A DNA stretch of 6,724 nucleotides, taken from the NCBI GenBank assembly GCA_946478935.1, contig CAMLEL010000134.1, forward strand, positions 1 through 6,724. Reading direction: 5' to 3'. Source of the stretch: an uncultured Armatimonadota bacterium (GTDB lineage: Bacteria; Armatimonadota; Fimbriimonadia; Fimbriimonadales; Fimbriimonadaceae). Shown one piece after another: positions 1-5,217 of the stretch; within the stretch, counting starts at the first letter, position 1, and the number at the start of each line of letters is the position of its first letter. Under the pieces are notes generated by a model. The model had not been told where the DNA came from. It made no database searches and saw nothing but the letters and a program-made list of their open reading frames with translations. Both the position numbers and the translations under genes were made by a program.

Positions 1-606
1 CAGCTTTGGCGGGGCAGAGATCGCCGCTGTCCTATTGCTCGGAATCGCCGCGGTTGCATTCGCCCCAGCTTCGCCCGGCATCGCGAGCCTCACGTCATAG
101 CCACCGAAAGATATCGTCTCTCCGCCAGCGAGCGCGAGCGACTCGCCAGGCGGCACAGCCACCCCGTCAACCTTGGTTCCGTTGGTGGAGCCGAGATCCT
201 CCACGGAAAGTTTGCCGGCATCGCTGGTGATTTGGGCATGTCGTCGAGAGATGCGGCCGTCCACGAGCATGACATCTCCCTCCCGACCGATCGAGTTCGC
301 CCCTGGCCGGATCGGGTGCTCGCGTCCGCTTGATTCGACCAGCATCGGCAACTGCACGGCAGGCGCGCCAAAGGCATCCGCCGGGAGCGACCGATCAAAG
401 ATCAATCCGCAATCGACGCAGAACATGACGCCGGCCGGGTTGAAGGTCTTGCATACCGTACACTGCACGGGCTTGATCGTCACGGTGGCATTCAGGGTTG
501 GCGCCACACCCATCATGGTCCGATTCGGGTCGACGACCGGCGGTGCGCCCAATTGCGTTCGATTGGGGTCGGGTGTCAGGGCCTGGGTGCGGTTTGGGTC
601 GCTCAT
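1..606 (-). CDS. Zinc-ribbon and FHA domain protein, C-terminus cut by window edge
   Basis: The frame is open for 202 codons from the ATG at 606 to the left edge, so the C-terminus is missing. Residues 49-66 hold two CxxC pairs (C49/C52 and C63/C66), a zinc ribbon. Residues about 84-176 form a forkhead-associated domain with its signature residues: SIGR (105-108), SRRH (120-123) and LGSTNGT (138-144), which in this family bind phosphothreonine peptides. The N-terminus is low-complexity and carries DPNRT three times (3-7, 13-17, 26-30); a further NRT lies after the FHA domain (191-193). No signal peptide or membrane segment is visible, so it is probably cytoplasmic and works with Ser/Thr protein kinases. 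It starts 36 bases after the DUF167 gene on the same strand, so the two may be co-transcribed. An in-frame stop at 643-645 and no other ATG support this start, although no clear Shine-Dalgarno is present. Domain calls are strong; the partner and pathway are unknown. Confidence 0.9.
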   Translation of the reverse strand, partial: MSDPNRTQALTPDPNRTQLGAPPVVDPNRTMMGVAPTLNATVTIKPVQCTVCKTFNPAGVMFCVDCGLIFDRSLPADAFGAPAVQLPMLVESSGREHPIRPGANSIGREGDVMLVDGRISRRHAQITSDAGKLSVEDLGSTNGTKVDGVAVPPGESLALAGGETISFGGYDVRLAMPGEAGANATAAIPSNRTAAISAPPKL

Positions 607-642
607 CGGTCTACTAATGACGGTATTCCGCCGCAGGGAAGT

Positions 643-915
643 TTACGCCAACGAGTTGTTTACCCGTTCTCGAACTTGCTCGATTTCGATTCCATCGAGT
701 CGGAAACGTTTACTCCGATTCGTTTTCCCTGCCTGCAGTTGAATACTTGACTTTGGTAACCGCAGGACTTTGGCAAGGAGCTCGATAACCGCATCATTCG
801 CCGCTCCGTCGACGGGAGGCGAGAGCACCCAAATTTTGAGCGTGTTCTCATCCAACAACTCCACGCGCGTTCGGCGACTTCTGGGCACTACTCGGACAAA
901 GATGTCGGCCGCCAT
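643..915 (-). CDS. DUF167 / YggU (UPF0235) family protein
   Basis: This 90-residue protein has the whole DUF167 pattern: an N-terminal VRVVPRSRRT strand and turn, LKIWVLSPPVDGAANDAVIELLAKVL in the middle (the family's P-x-D-G-x-A-N motif), then SSIQLQAGKTNRSKRFRL, matching the family's G-x-x-S/N-R-x-K block. Length is normal for the family, which is small, soluble and widely conserved without an agreed biochemical function. In many bacteria it is encoded close to yggT and divIVA; here divIVA lies upstream on the same strand beyond two PEP-CTERM genes. It begins at an ATG with no Shine-Dalgarno but with TATAAT six bases upstream, suggesting a leaderless transcript. The FHA gene follows 36 bases downstream. 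Confidence 0.88.
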   Translation of the reverse strand: MAADIFVRVVPRSRRTRVELLDENTLKIWVLSPPVDGAANDAVIELLAKVLRLPKSSIQLQAGKTNRSKRFRLDGIEIEQVRERVNNSLA

Positions 916-921
916 ACGGTG

Positions 922-927
922 ATTATA
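922..927 (-). promoter_or_regulatory. Candidate -10 box for a leaderless DUF167 transcript
   Basis: On the minus strand the sequence reads TATAAT-CACCGT-ATG. A perfect -10 hexamer with six bases before the ATG would put the transcription start at or within a base of the start codon. No Shine-Dalgarno precedes the ATG, which agrees with leaderless initiation. A convincing -35 is not visible; the 17-18 base spacing falls on TTTTCGG in the loop of the upstream terminator. Confidence 0.5.
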
Positions 928-932
928 AGAAC

Positions 933-962
933 AAAAAGCCCATCCCGAAAATCAGGATGGGC
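933..962 (-). terminator. Rho-independent terminator of PEP-CTERM gene A
   Basis: An 8-base perfect stem, GCCCATCC (962-955 read on the minus strand) pairing with GGATGGGC (945-938), has a 9-base loop and is followed by TTTTTGT on the minus strand. It lies 23 bases past the stop codon of the PEP-CTERM gene at 985-1722 and is oriented to end its transcript before the DUF167 gene. Confidence 0.85.
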
Positions 963-984
963 AGAGAGTTCTCCTTTCGGGAGA

Positions 985-1722
985 TTACTTTTGGTTTCGC
1001 TTTCGGCGAGCCCAAACAGCGATGCCTGCGAAAGCGATCATGGCCATCGAAGCGGGCTCGGGAACGACTTCCTCAGGCGGGAACTCAGGATCCCAACCGC
1101 GGAATTCAGCGAAGTCAGATCCGTATTGGAAAATCACGTGATCGATCGAGTCAAGGCTGAAGTTGGTTCCAACATTGAATGTGAAAATCATCTCATTGAC
1201 GATGAACGGGCTCTGATTGCCATTAATGTTCCAGTTTCCGCCAAGGAGCCCCCAGTCCACACCATTAAGGACAGGATTGCTACCGCCACCCGCGAATGTA
1301 TTCCCATCGCCGAAGTGACCAAAGCCCGCTGCACCAACTCCGAAGTTCGTTCCGGCTTCAGGAAAACTCGGAGCACCTGACTTCCATGCCCAGTGCTGCG
1401 CCGGCGTTTCGGCGGGAGCGCCGATTACATTTCCGGCTCCGTCGATGTAGAAGCTCGTTCCACCGATCACAGCTCCAATTCCTGTGGCGGCGACGTCCAT
1501 GTCCCAAAAGAGGCCCGTCAGAGCCTGGGCATTGCCAGCGGCAACGGCGTTGGAATTCTGAGTGTTCTTCAAGTTGAGAGTCAAAGTCGACCCTGAATAC
1601 GAGAAGAGTGCCTCAGCCTTATAGTTATAACCACCGGTAGTGGTGTTAAGAACAAATGGGTTTGCCTGAACCGCAAAGGGCAACAGGACGAGACCAAAAG
1701 CAGCGAAACGTAAGACTCTCAT
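985..1722 (-). CDS. PEP-CTERM exported surface protein, paralogue A
   Basis: This 245-residue protein has a signal peptide (residues 1-20, basic MRVLR start, hydrophobic core, cleavage probably after VQA), a Gly/Asn/Phe-rich extracellular body without cysteines, and a C-terminal PEP-CTERM sorting signal: VPEP at 220-223, a hydrophobic helix of about 16 residues ending in AVWA, and the basic tail RRKRNQK. Such signals are recognised by an exosortase at the inner membrane, after which the protein is processed and sent to the cell surface or matrix. The body matches no domain I can name; conserved stretches shared with the neighbour include GNAQALTGLFWDM, ETPAQHWAWKSG, NGVDWGLLGGNWNI and PFIVNEMIFTFNVGT. 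A run of acidic and proline residues (WDPEFPPEEVVPEP) leads into the sorting signal. The start is supported by GGAGAG five bases upstream of the ATG. It has its own promoter-like region and terminator, so it is likely monocistronic. No exosortase gene lies in this window. Confidence 0.9.
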   Translation of the reverse strand: MRVLRFAAFGLVLLPFAVQANPFVLNTTTGGYNYKAEALFSYSGSTLTLNLKNTQNSNAVAAGNAQALTGLFWDMDVAATGIGAVIGGTSFYIDGAGNVIGAPAETPAQHWAWKSGAPSFPEAGTNFGVGAAGFGHFGDGNTFAGGGSNPVLNGVDWGLLGGNWNINGNQSPFIVNEMIFTFNVGTNFSLDSIDHVIFQYGSDFAEFRGWDPEFPPEEVVPEPASMAMIAFAGIAVWARRKRNQK

Positions 1723-1727
1723 TTAAA

Positions 1728-1733
1728 CTCTCC
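1728..1733 (-). promoter_or_regulatory. Ribosome binding site of PEP-CTERM gene A
   Basis: GGAGAG lies five bases before the ATG at 1722 on the minus strand. The identical motif at identical spacing precedes the paralogue at 2631, which supports both starts. Confidence 0.75.
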
Positions 1734-1745
1734 AAAACGACATTC

Positions 1746-1767
1746 GTTCTCCCAACTTCGGGAGAAC
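1746..1767 (-). other. Leader hairpin of PEP-CTERM gene A
   Basis: A perfect 8-base inverted repeat (GTTCTCCC / GGGAGAAC, six-base loop) sits between the candidate -10 box and the ribosome binding site. If transcription starts about seven bases past the TAAACT box, this hairpin begins within a few bases of the mRNA 5' end, where such structures often slow decay. It has no T-tract, so it is not a terminator. A near copy lies just after the stop codon of the same gene (968-984). Confidence 0.55.
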
Positions 1768-1776
1768 TACGAGAAC

Positions 1777-1801
1777 AGTTTAGACCCCATCAATTGCAAA
1801 A
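1777..1801 (-). promoter_or_regulatory. Candidate promoter element of PEP-CTERM gene A
   Basis: On the minus strand TTTTGCAA is followed after 11 bases by TAAACT, a possible -10 box. The same arrangement (TTTTGCAA, 11 bases, TATCAT) lies upstream of the paralogue, with 17 of 26 positions identical when the two are laid side by side. No TTGACA-like -35 stands at the usual distance, so an activator or alternative sigma factor is possible. The assignment rests only on this conservation. Confidence 0.4.
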
Positions 1802-1836
1802 TCACGGAATCTTTAGGTCTAAGGGCCGAAAACAAG

Positions 1837-1871
1837 CAAAAATGCCAGAGGCTCGTTGGCCCCTGGCATTT
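1837..1871 (-). terminator. Rho-independent terminator of PEP-CTERM gene B
   Basis: On the minus strand AAATGCCAG (1848-1840 side) pairs with CTGGCATTT (1871-1863 side) in a 9-base stem with a 14-base GC-rich loop that may pair further, followed by TTTTTG. It lies about 20 bases past the stop codon at 1891 and ahead of the promoter region of paralogue A, so it separates the two transcription units. Confidence 0.82.
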
Positions 1872-1890
1872 GGAGAGTAACTACGAAAGC

Positions 1891-2631
1891 TTACTTTTTA
1901 GCTTTCTTCTTTCTTGCCCATACTGCGGCTCCAGCGAAGGCAACCATCGCGATCGCGGTCGGCTCGGGGACGACCTCATCAGGCGGGAACTCAGGATCGA
2001 ATCCGCGGAATTCGCTGAAGTCTGAACCATATTGGAACAGAACCGTGTCGATCGACTCCAGATCGAATGAAGTGCCAACGTTGAACGTAAAGATCATCTC
2101 GTTCACGATGAATGGCGTTTCGTTCCCTGGAATGTTCCAGTTTCCACCGAGTAGGCCCCAGTCCACTCCGTTAAGAACGGGCGGTGAGCCTCCTCCAGCA
2201 AAGGCGTTTCCAGTGCCGAAGTGTCCGAATCCAGCCGTGCCAACCCCGAAGTTCGTGCCGGTCTGAGGTACCGCAGGCACGCCTGATTTCCAAGCCCAGT
2301 GTTGGGCGGGGGTCTCAGAGGGAGCGCCAATCACGTTGCCAGCGCCGTCGACATAGAAGCTCGTTGCACCAATGACCGCATCAATTCCGGTTGCGGCGAC
2401 ATTCATGTCCCAGAACAAGCCTGTCAGGGCTTGAGCATTTCCAGCTGGAACAACATTCGAATCCTGCATATTGCGCAGTTCCACAGTCAATGTGGAACCA
2501 GAGTACAGAAATTCGGCCTCAGCCTTGTACGTGTAACCGCCTTCCGTCTTGTTCAACGTCACCACGAAGGCGCTTGACACCACCGGCATGACCGCCAGAA
2601 GACCAAAGGGAACCCATCTCAACAATTTCAT
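1891..2631 (-). CDS. PEP-CTERM exported surface protein, paralogue B
   Basis: This 246-residue protein is a tandem paralogue of the gene at 985-1722, about 80% identical by eye from residue 30 onward and gap-free through the body. It has a signal peptide (residues 1-21, MKLLRW start, cleavage likely after SSA), a cysteine-free Gly/Asn/Phe-rich body, and a PEP-CTERM signal: VPEP at 221-224, a hydrophobic helix, then the basic tail RKKKAKK. The signal peptide and first residues of the mature part differ most between the copies; the middle is strongly conserved, which argues that both are functional. Length, motif spacing and the acidic PEFPPDE lead into the sorting signal are the same as in the neighbour. 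GGAGAG five bases before the ATG supports the start. It has its own terminator at 1837-1871. Function of the body is unknown; a structural or adhesive surface role is inference from the export and anchoring signals only. Confidence 0.9.
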   Translation of the reverse strand: MKLLRWVPFGLLAVMPVVSSAFVVTLNKTEGGYTYKAEAEFLYSGSTLTVELRNMQDSNVVPAGNAQALTGLFWDMNVAATGIDAVIGATSFYVDGAGNVIGAPSETPAQHWAWKSGVPAVPQTGTNFGVGTAGFGHFGTGNAFAGGGSPPVLNGVDWGLLGGNWNIPGNETPFIVNEMIFTFNVGTSFDLESIDTVLFQYGSDFSEFRGFDPEFPPDEVVPEPTAIAMVAFAGAAVWARKKKAKK

Positions 2632-2636
2632 TGCAT

Positions 2637-2642
2637 CTCTCC
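2637..2642 (-). promoter_or_regulatory. Ribosome binding site of PEP-CTERM gene B
   Basis: GGAGAG lies five bases before the ATG at 2631 on the minus strand, the same motif and spacing as in paralogue A. Confidence 0.75.
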
Positions 2643-2647
2643 AAGGA

Positions 2648-2669
2648 AGTCGCCCGGGGGCGGGCTACT
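2648..2669 (-). other. Leader hairpin of PEP-CTERM gene B
   Basis: An inverted repeat with outer AGT/ACT and inner GCCCG/CGGGC arms, one mismatch and a four-base GGGG/CCCC loop, lies between the candidate -10 box and the ribosome binding site. Its sequence is unlike the leader hairpin of paralogue A, but it occupies the same position, starting a few bases from the predicted transcript 5' end. Confidence 0.5.
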
Positions 2670-2680
2670 TAACCGGTTTT

Positions 2681-2705
2681 ATGATAGCCCACTTAATTTG
2701 CAAAA
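2681..2705 (-). promoter_or_regulatory. Candidate promoter element of PEP-CTERM gene B
   Basis: On the minus strand TTTTGCAA is followed after 11 bases by TATCAT, a plausible -10 box, 45 bases before the ribosome site. The same order occurs upstream of paralogue A. The TTTTGCAA also lies within an imperfect dyad, CACTT (2690-2694) and AAGTG (2704-2708), which could be an operator. No standard -35 is evident. Confidence 0.4.
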
Positions 2706-2764
2706 GTGTATAAGATTTACAGGTTTTTTCAATCCTGGCAAAAATGCTGAAAATAAGCCCGCTT

Positions 2765-3256
2765 TCAAGCCTCTACAGACTCGTCGAGGCGACCCTCGAC
2801 CACGGCGAAGCCGCCCACTTCGGCGATCTCGCGCAGTTGGGACTCGAGCATGGCCCGATAGTTGCCCAGAAACTTCTGTTTTTCAAGGCGTAAGCGTTCA
2901 AGTTCCCATCGAAGGTCGTTGATCTTGGTCTGGAGTTGGGTCTCTGCTTCGGCGGACTTGTGACGAGCCTCTTCAAGGATCAGCTCTGCCTCCTTGTGAG
3001 CAGAGGCGCGCGTCTCGTCGGCCGTTTTCTGAGCCAACACTAGCGCTTCTTTGAGAGTGTTCTCCTGGGATCGGAATGTCTCAAGCTCATGCTTCTGCTT
3101 GCCCACGTCCGTCCGCAAAGCGTCCATTTCACTCCTGAGCGTCGCCATTTCTTTGGCCGCGCGCTGCAACAGAGCCTGGACTTGAGTTCGATCATATCCG
3201 CGCCACGTCGTCCTTAACTGGGCGCGCTCCAAATCTAGCGGCATCATGCGTTCCAT
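2765..3256 (-). CDS. DivIVA-domain coiled-coil protein
   Basis: The N-terminus (residues 5-37, MPLDLERAQLRTTWRGYDR then TQVQALLQRAAKEM) matches the DivIVA lipid-binding head: a PLDLE start and the conserved R-G-Y-D at 19-22, preceded by tryptophan where Bacillus DivIVA has a membrane-inserting Phe next to Arg. From about residue 33 to 147 the protein is a highly charged coiled coil rich in Glu, Lys, Gln and Ala, with a short acidic tail. Family members bind curved membrane at poles or division sites and recruit partners; which role applies here is not shown. At 163 residues it is typical. I chose the ATG at 3256 because GAGGTGA (3267-3261) precedes it with good spacing; a GTG six codons upstream (3274) has no such site. 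No convincing terminator follows, so some read-through toward the PEP-CTERM gene is possible. Confidence 0.85.
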   Translation of the reverse strand: MERMMPLDLERAQLRTTWRGYDRTQVQALLQRAAKEMATLRSEMDALRTDVGKQKHELETFRSQENTLKEALVLAQKTADETRASAHKEAELILEEARHKSAEAETQLQTKINDLRWELERLRLEKQKFLGNYRAMLESQLREIAEVGGFAVVEGRLDESVEA

Positions 3257-3260
3257 CGCT

Positions 3261-3267
3261 TCACCTC
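3261..3267 (-). promoter_or_regulatory. Ribosome binding site deciding the DivIVA-like start
   Basis: GAGGTGA on the minus strand is an extended Shine-Dalgarno match four bases before the ATG at 3256. It lies inside the longer reading frame that would begin at the GTG at 3274, so it favours the shorter product. Confidence 0.7.
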
Positions 3268-3412
3268 GATACACCCTAAAAGTTTAACCGAGAACTGGGC
3301 GAGTCGCGTTGCCAGGTTTTTGCGAGGGGAGGCCAAAGTTAGAAAACCATGCTGACGGGTAACCTCAACCCGAGGACCGCATCCCCGCAGACAGCGCCGT
3401 CCCGGAGATTCT

Positions 3413-4588
3413 ATGAGCAAGACTTTCGCTATTCTTGGTTCCGGCATGCAAGGAACCGCCGCCGCCTACGACCTCGCCAAACACGCCGACCCGGCCGAGA
3501 TTCGAATGGGAGACCAGAGCTTGGAACAGGCGCAGCGGAATGCCGACCGAGTGAATGGGTTGGTTGGAAGAAACATCTGCACTGCGCACCAAGTAGATGC
3601 CCTCGATCCCGAGGCCCTTGGCAAGTTCTTGGATCCAGCTGACGTTGTCCTGAGCTGTGTTCCCTACTGGATGCATCCCAGGATCGCCGCCGTCGCGATT
3701 CGTCATAAGACGCACATGGTCGACATGGGTGGTGACACGGCAGTGGCATGGGACACGCTCAAACTGGACGAGCAGGCCAAAGCCGAAGGTGTCTGCATCG
3801 TTCCGGATACCGGACTTGCTCCAGGCTTGGTCAATGACCTCGGTAACTATCTGTTCGAAAACCTGGAAGACATCGAATCGATTCGACTCTATTGCGGCGG
3901 ACTGCCGCAGAATCCCAAGCCCCCCTTCAATTACAAGCTGGTTTTCAATGTTGAAGGGTTGGTGACCGAATACAGCCATCGCGCAGATGTGGTTCGGGGA
4001 GGCAAAGTCACCCAAGTGGATACTTTGGACGAACTCGAAGAGATTGAAGTCGATGGCTTGGGCAAGATGGAGGCTTTCACGACTTCGGGCGGGGCATCGA
4101 CGGCGCCATTCACCCACGAAGGCCGAATCGACTCATACGAATACAAGACCATCCGATTCCCTGGACACTGCGAGCGAATGAGAATCTTCCGCGACTATGG
4201 ATTCTGGGGTGACGAGACGGTTAAGACCAGAAGCGGCGAAGCCATTCCCATCGAAATCTTCCACAAGCTCATGGGCGAGGCCCTGCGCGATCCAAATGAC
4301 AAGGATCAAGTTATTGTGCGCGGAGTTGGAATTGGGAAGAAGGACGGCGCTCAAACTCGGATCCAGATCGACATCCATGAGCGTCACGACGACGCGACAG
4401 GATTTACCGCGATGGAACGACTCACCGGGTTTTCGACGGCCATCTATGCGAAGCACCTGACCGAGGGTGGATGCCAGCCAGGGTGCCATCGATACGAGAC
4501 TGCGATGTCAGGCACCAAATTCCTTGATGAGATTCAGAAGCGAGGAATCGGCGTCAAGATTCGCGAAGTCGCTTTACAGACGACCTAG
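3413..4588 (+). CDS. Saccharopine dehydrogenase family oxidoreductase, probable L-lysine 6-dehydrogenase type
   Basis: The 391-residue protein opens with a Rossmann fold: GSGMQG at 9-14 and an acidic D34 after the second strand, which usually means NAD rather than NADP. The family motif PDTGLAPGL lies at 131-139, followed by CGGLP (161-165) with the PKPPFNYK segment. Further on, EAFTTSGGAST, then EYKTIRFPGH, and a C-terminal FLDEIQKRG resemble, from memory, lysine 6-dehydrogenases such as the Geobacillus enzyme, which oxidatively deaminate the epsilon-amino group of L-lysine to allysine with NAD. Length fits that subgroup. True saccharopine reductase or carboxynorspermidine synthase are less likely alternatives; substrate cannot be proved from sequence. 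GGAGA five bases or so before the ATG supports the start. No signal peptide, so cytoplasmic. It is divergent from divIVA and followed at 5 bases by tmk, so the two are likely co-transcribed. Confidence 0.82.
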   Translation: MSKTFAILGSGMQGTAAAYDLAKHADPAEIRMGDQSLEQAQRNADRVNGLVGRNICTAHQVDALDPEALGKFLDPADVVLSCVPYWMHPRIAAVAIRHKTHMVDMGGDTAVAWDTLKLDEQAKAEGVCIVPDTGLAPGLVNDLGNYLFENLEDIESIRLYCGGLPQNPKPPFNYKLVFNVEGLVTEYSHRADVVRGGKVTQVDTLDELEEIEVDGLGKMEAFTTSGGASTAPFTHEGRIDSYEYKTIRFPGHCERMRIFRDYGFWGDETVKTRSGEAIPIEIFHKLMGEALRDPNDKDQVIVRGVGIGKKDGAQTRIQIDIHERHDDATGFTAMERLTGFSTAIYAKHLTEGGCQPGCHRYETAMSGTKFLDEIQKRGIGVKIREVALQTT

Positions 4589-4593
4589 GCAGC

Positions 4594-5217
4594 ATGTTCA
4601 TATCTTTCGAGGGCCCGGAAGGATCAGGAAAGACAACGGCGATCGGAGGTATCTCCGATCGCCTGCGAGAACGCGGGGAAACGGTTGTCGTTACACGCGA
4701 GCCAGGGTCCGGTGAGTTCGGGGCCAAGATTCGAGAGATTCTCCTGCATGGCGGGGCGATGCCGCCCGAATCAGAGCTCTTTCTATTCCTGGCAGATCGG
4801 GCCAACCATGTGAAAACGGTTATTCTTCCGGCGCTGGACCGCGGATCGGTGGTTCTTTGCGACCGATTTGCTGACTCGACCGTCGTCTATCAGGCGATTG
4901 TCCGCGGTCTGGATCGCTCCTTCGTGGATGCGGCAAATCTGGTGGCCGCTGGGGGTCTGAAGCCAGAGCGAACGTTCCTGTTGGATTTGGCGCCAGAAGT
5001 GGGGCTCGGAAGACTTCGCTCGAAGGACCGTCTGGATTCCGAGCCGATCGAATTCCATCGCCGAGTCCGTGAGGGCTTTTTGAGCCTCGCCCGCGAGGAG
5101 CCGCTTCGGTGGCAGGTCGTCGATGCTGAACTGCCATCGCTGACCATTCAGGATGCATTCTTTGACTGGTTTGACAATGTCCGGGCGGGCCAGGGCGTGC
5201 TGGAGTTCAGTTCCTAG
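4594..5217 (+). CDS. tmk: Thymidylate kinase (dTMP kinase)
   Basis: This 207-residue protein phosphorylates dTMP to dTDP with ATP, an essential step of dTTP synthesis. The P-loop GPEGSGKT is at 7-14, the TREPG loop at 34-38 (the family's usual REPGGT reads REPGSG here), ADRANHV at 67-73, and DRF at 90-92 with the following DST and YQAIVRGL. The LID region is RLRSKDRLDSEPIEFHRRV followed by REGF, with the family's closing R-V-R-x-G-F/Y pattern. Length is normal. The ATG lies five bases after the stop of the lysine dehydrogenase-like gene, with no good Shine-Dalgarno, so translation is probably coupled to the upstream gene. The holB gene that follows tmk in many bacteria is absent; a convergent cheW lies there instead, sharing the stop bases. 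Confidence 0.93.
   Translation: MFISFEGPEGSGKTTAIGGISDRLRERGETVVVTREPGSGEFGAKIREILLHGGAMPPESELFLFLADRANHVKTVILPALDRGSVVLCDRFADSTVVYQAIVRGLDRSFVDAANLVAAGGLKPERTFLLDLAPEVGLGRLRSKDRLDSEPIEFHRRVREGFLSLAREEPLRWQVVDAELPSLTIQDAFFDWFDNVRAGQGVLEFSS

Larger units (their letters stand above)
985..2631 (-). repeat. Tandem gene duplication of two PEP-CTERM genes
   Basis: Two open reading frames of 738 and 741 bases lie head-to-tail, encoding colinear proteins of 245 and 246 residues with about 80% identity over the mature region. Long stretches are identical in protein but differ at silent positions, so the duplication is not very recent. The intergenic signals are duplicated in plan (element, box, hairpin, ribosome site) but have diverged in base sequence. 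Confidence 0.85.

Noticed and set aside
173..742. Plus-strand open frame of 189 codons across the FHA and DUF167 genes
   Set aside because: It is antisense to two genes with clear domain signatures, has Arg/Ser-rich composition typical of a shadow frame, and matches no motif.
919..1380. Plus-strand open frame of 153 codons antisense to PEP-CTERM gene A
   Set aside because: It starts inside the terminator region and mirrors a well-supported coding sequence; no recognisable domain.
1780..1810. Sigma-54 promoter at the TTGCA of the PEP-CTERM leaders
   Set aside because: Sigma-54 promoters need GG ten bases before the GC of TTGCA. Neither gene has GG or a TGGCAC-like element there, although PEP-CTERM genes are sigma-54 controlled in some bacteria.
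2697..2764. Rho-independent terminator after the DivIVA-like gene
   Set aside because: The region has T-runs and a short CAGG/CCTG match but no stable stem followed by a T-tract on the minus strand.
3256..3274. Longer DivIVA-like protein starting at GTG 3274
   Set aside because: The ATG at 3256 has GAGGTGA at good spacing and places the start just before the conserved head domain; the six extra residues encode the ribosome site itself.
3365..4117. Minus-strand open frame of 250 codons inside the lysine dehydrogenase-like gene
   Set aside because: The opposite strand encodes a complete enzyme with family motifs throughout; the antisense frame shows none and has no ribosome site of note.
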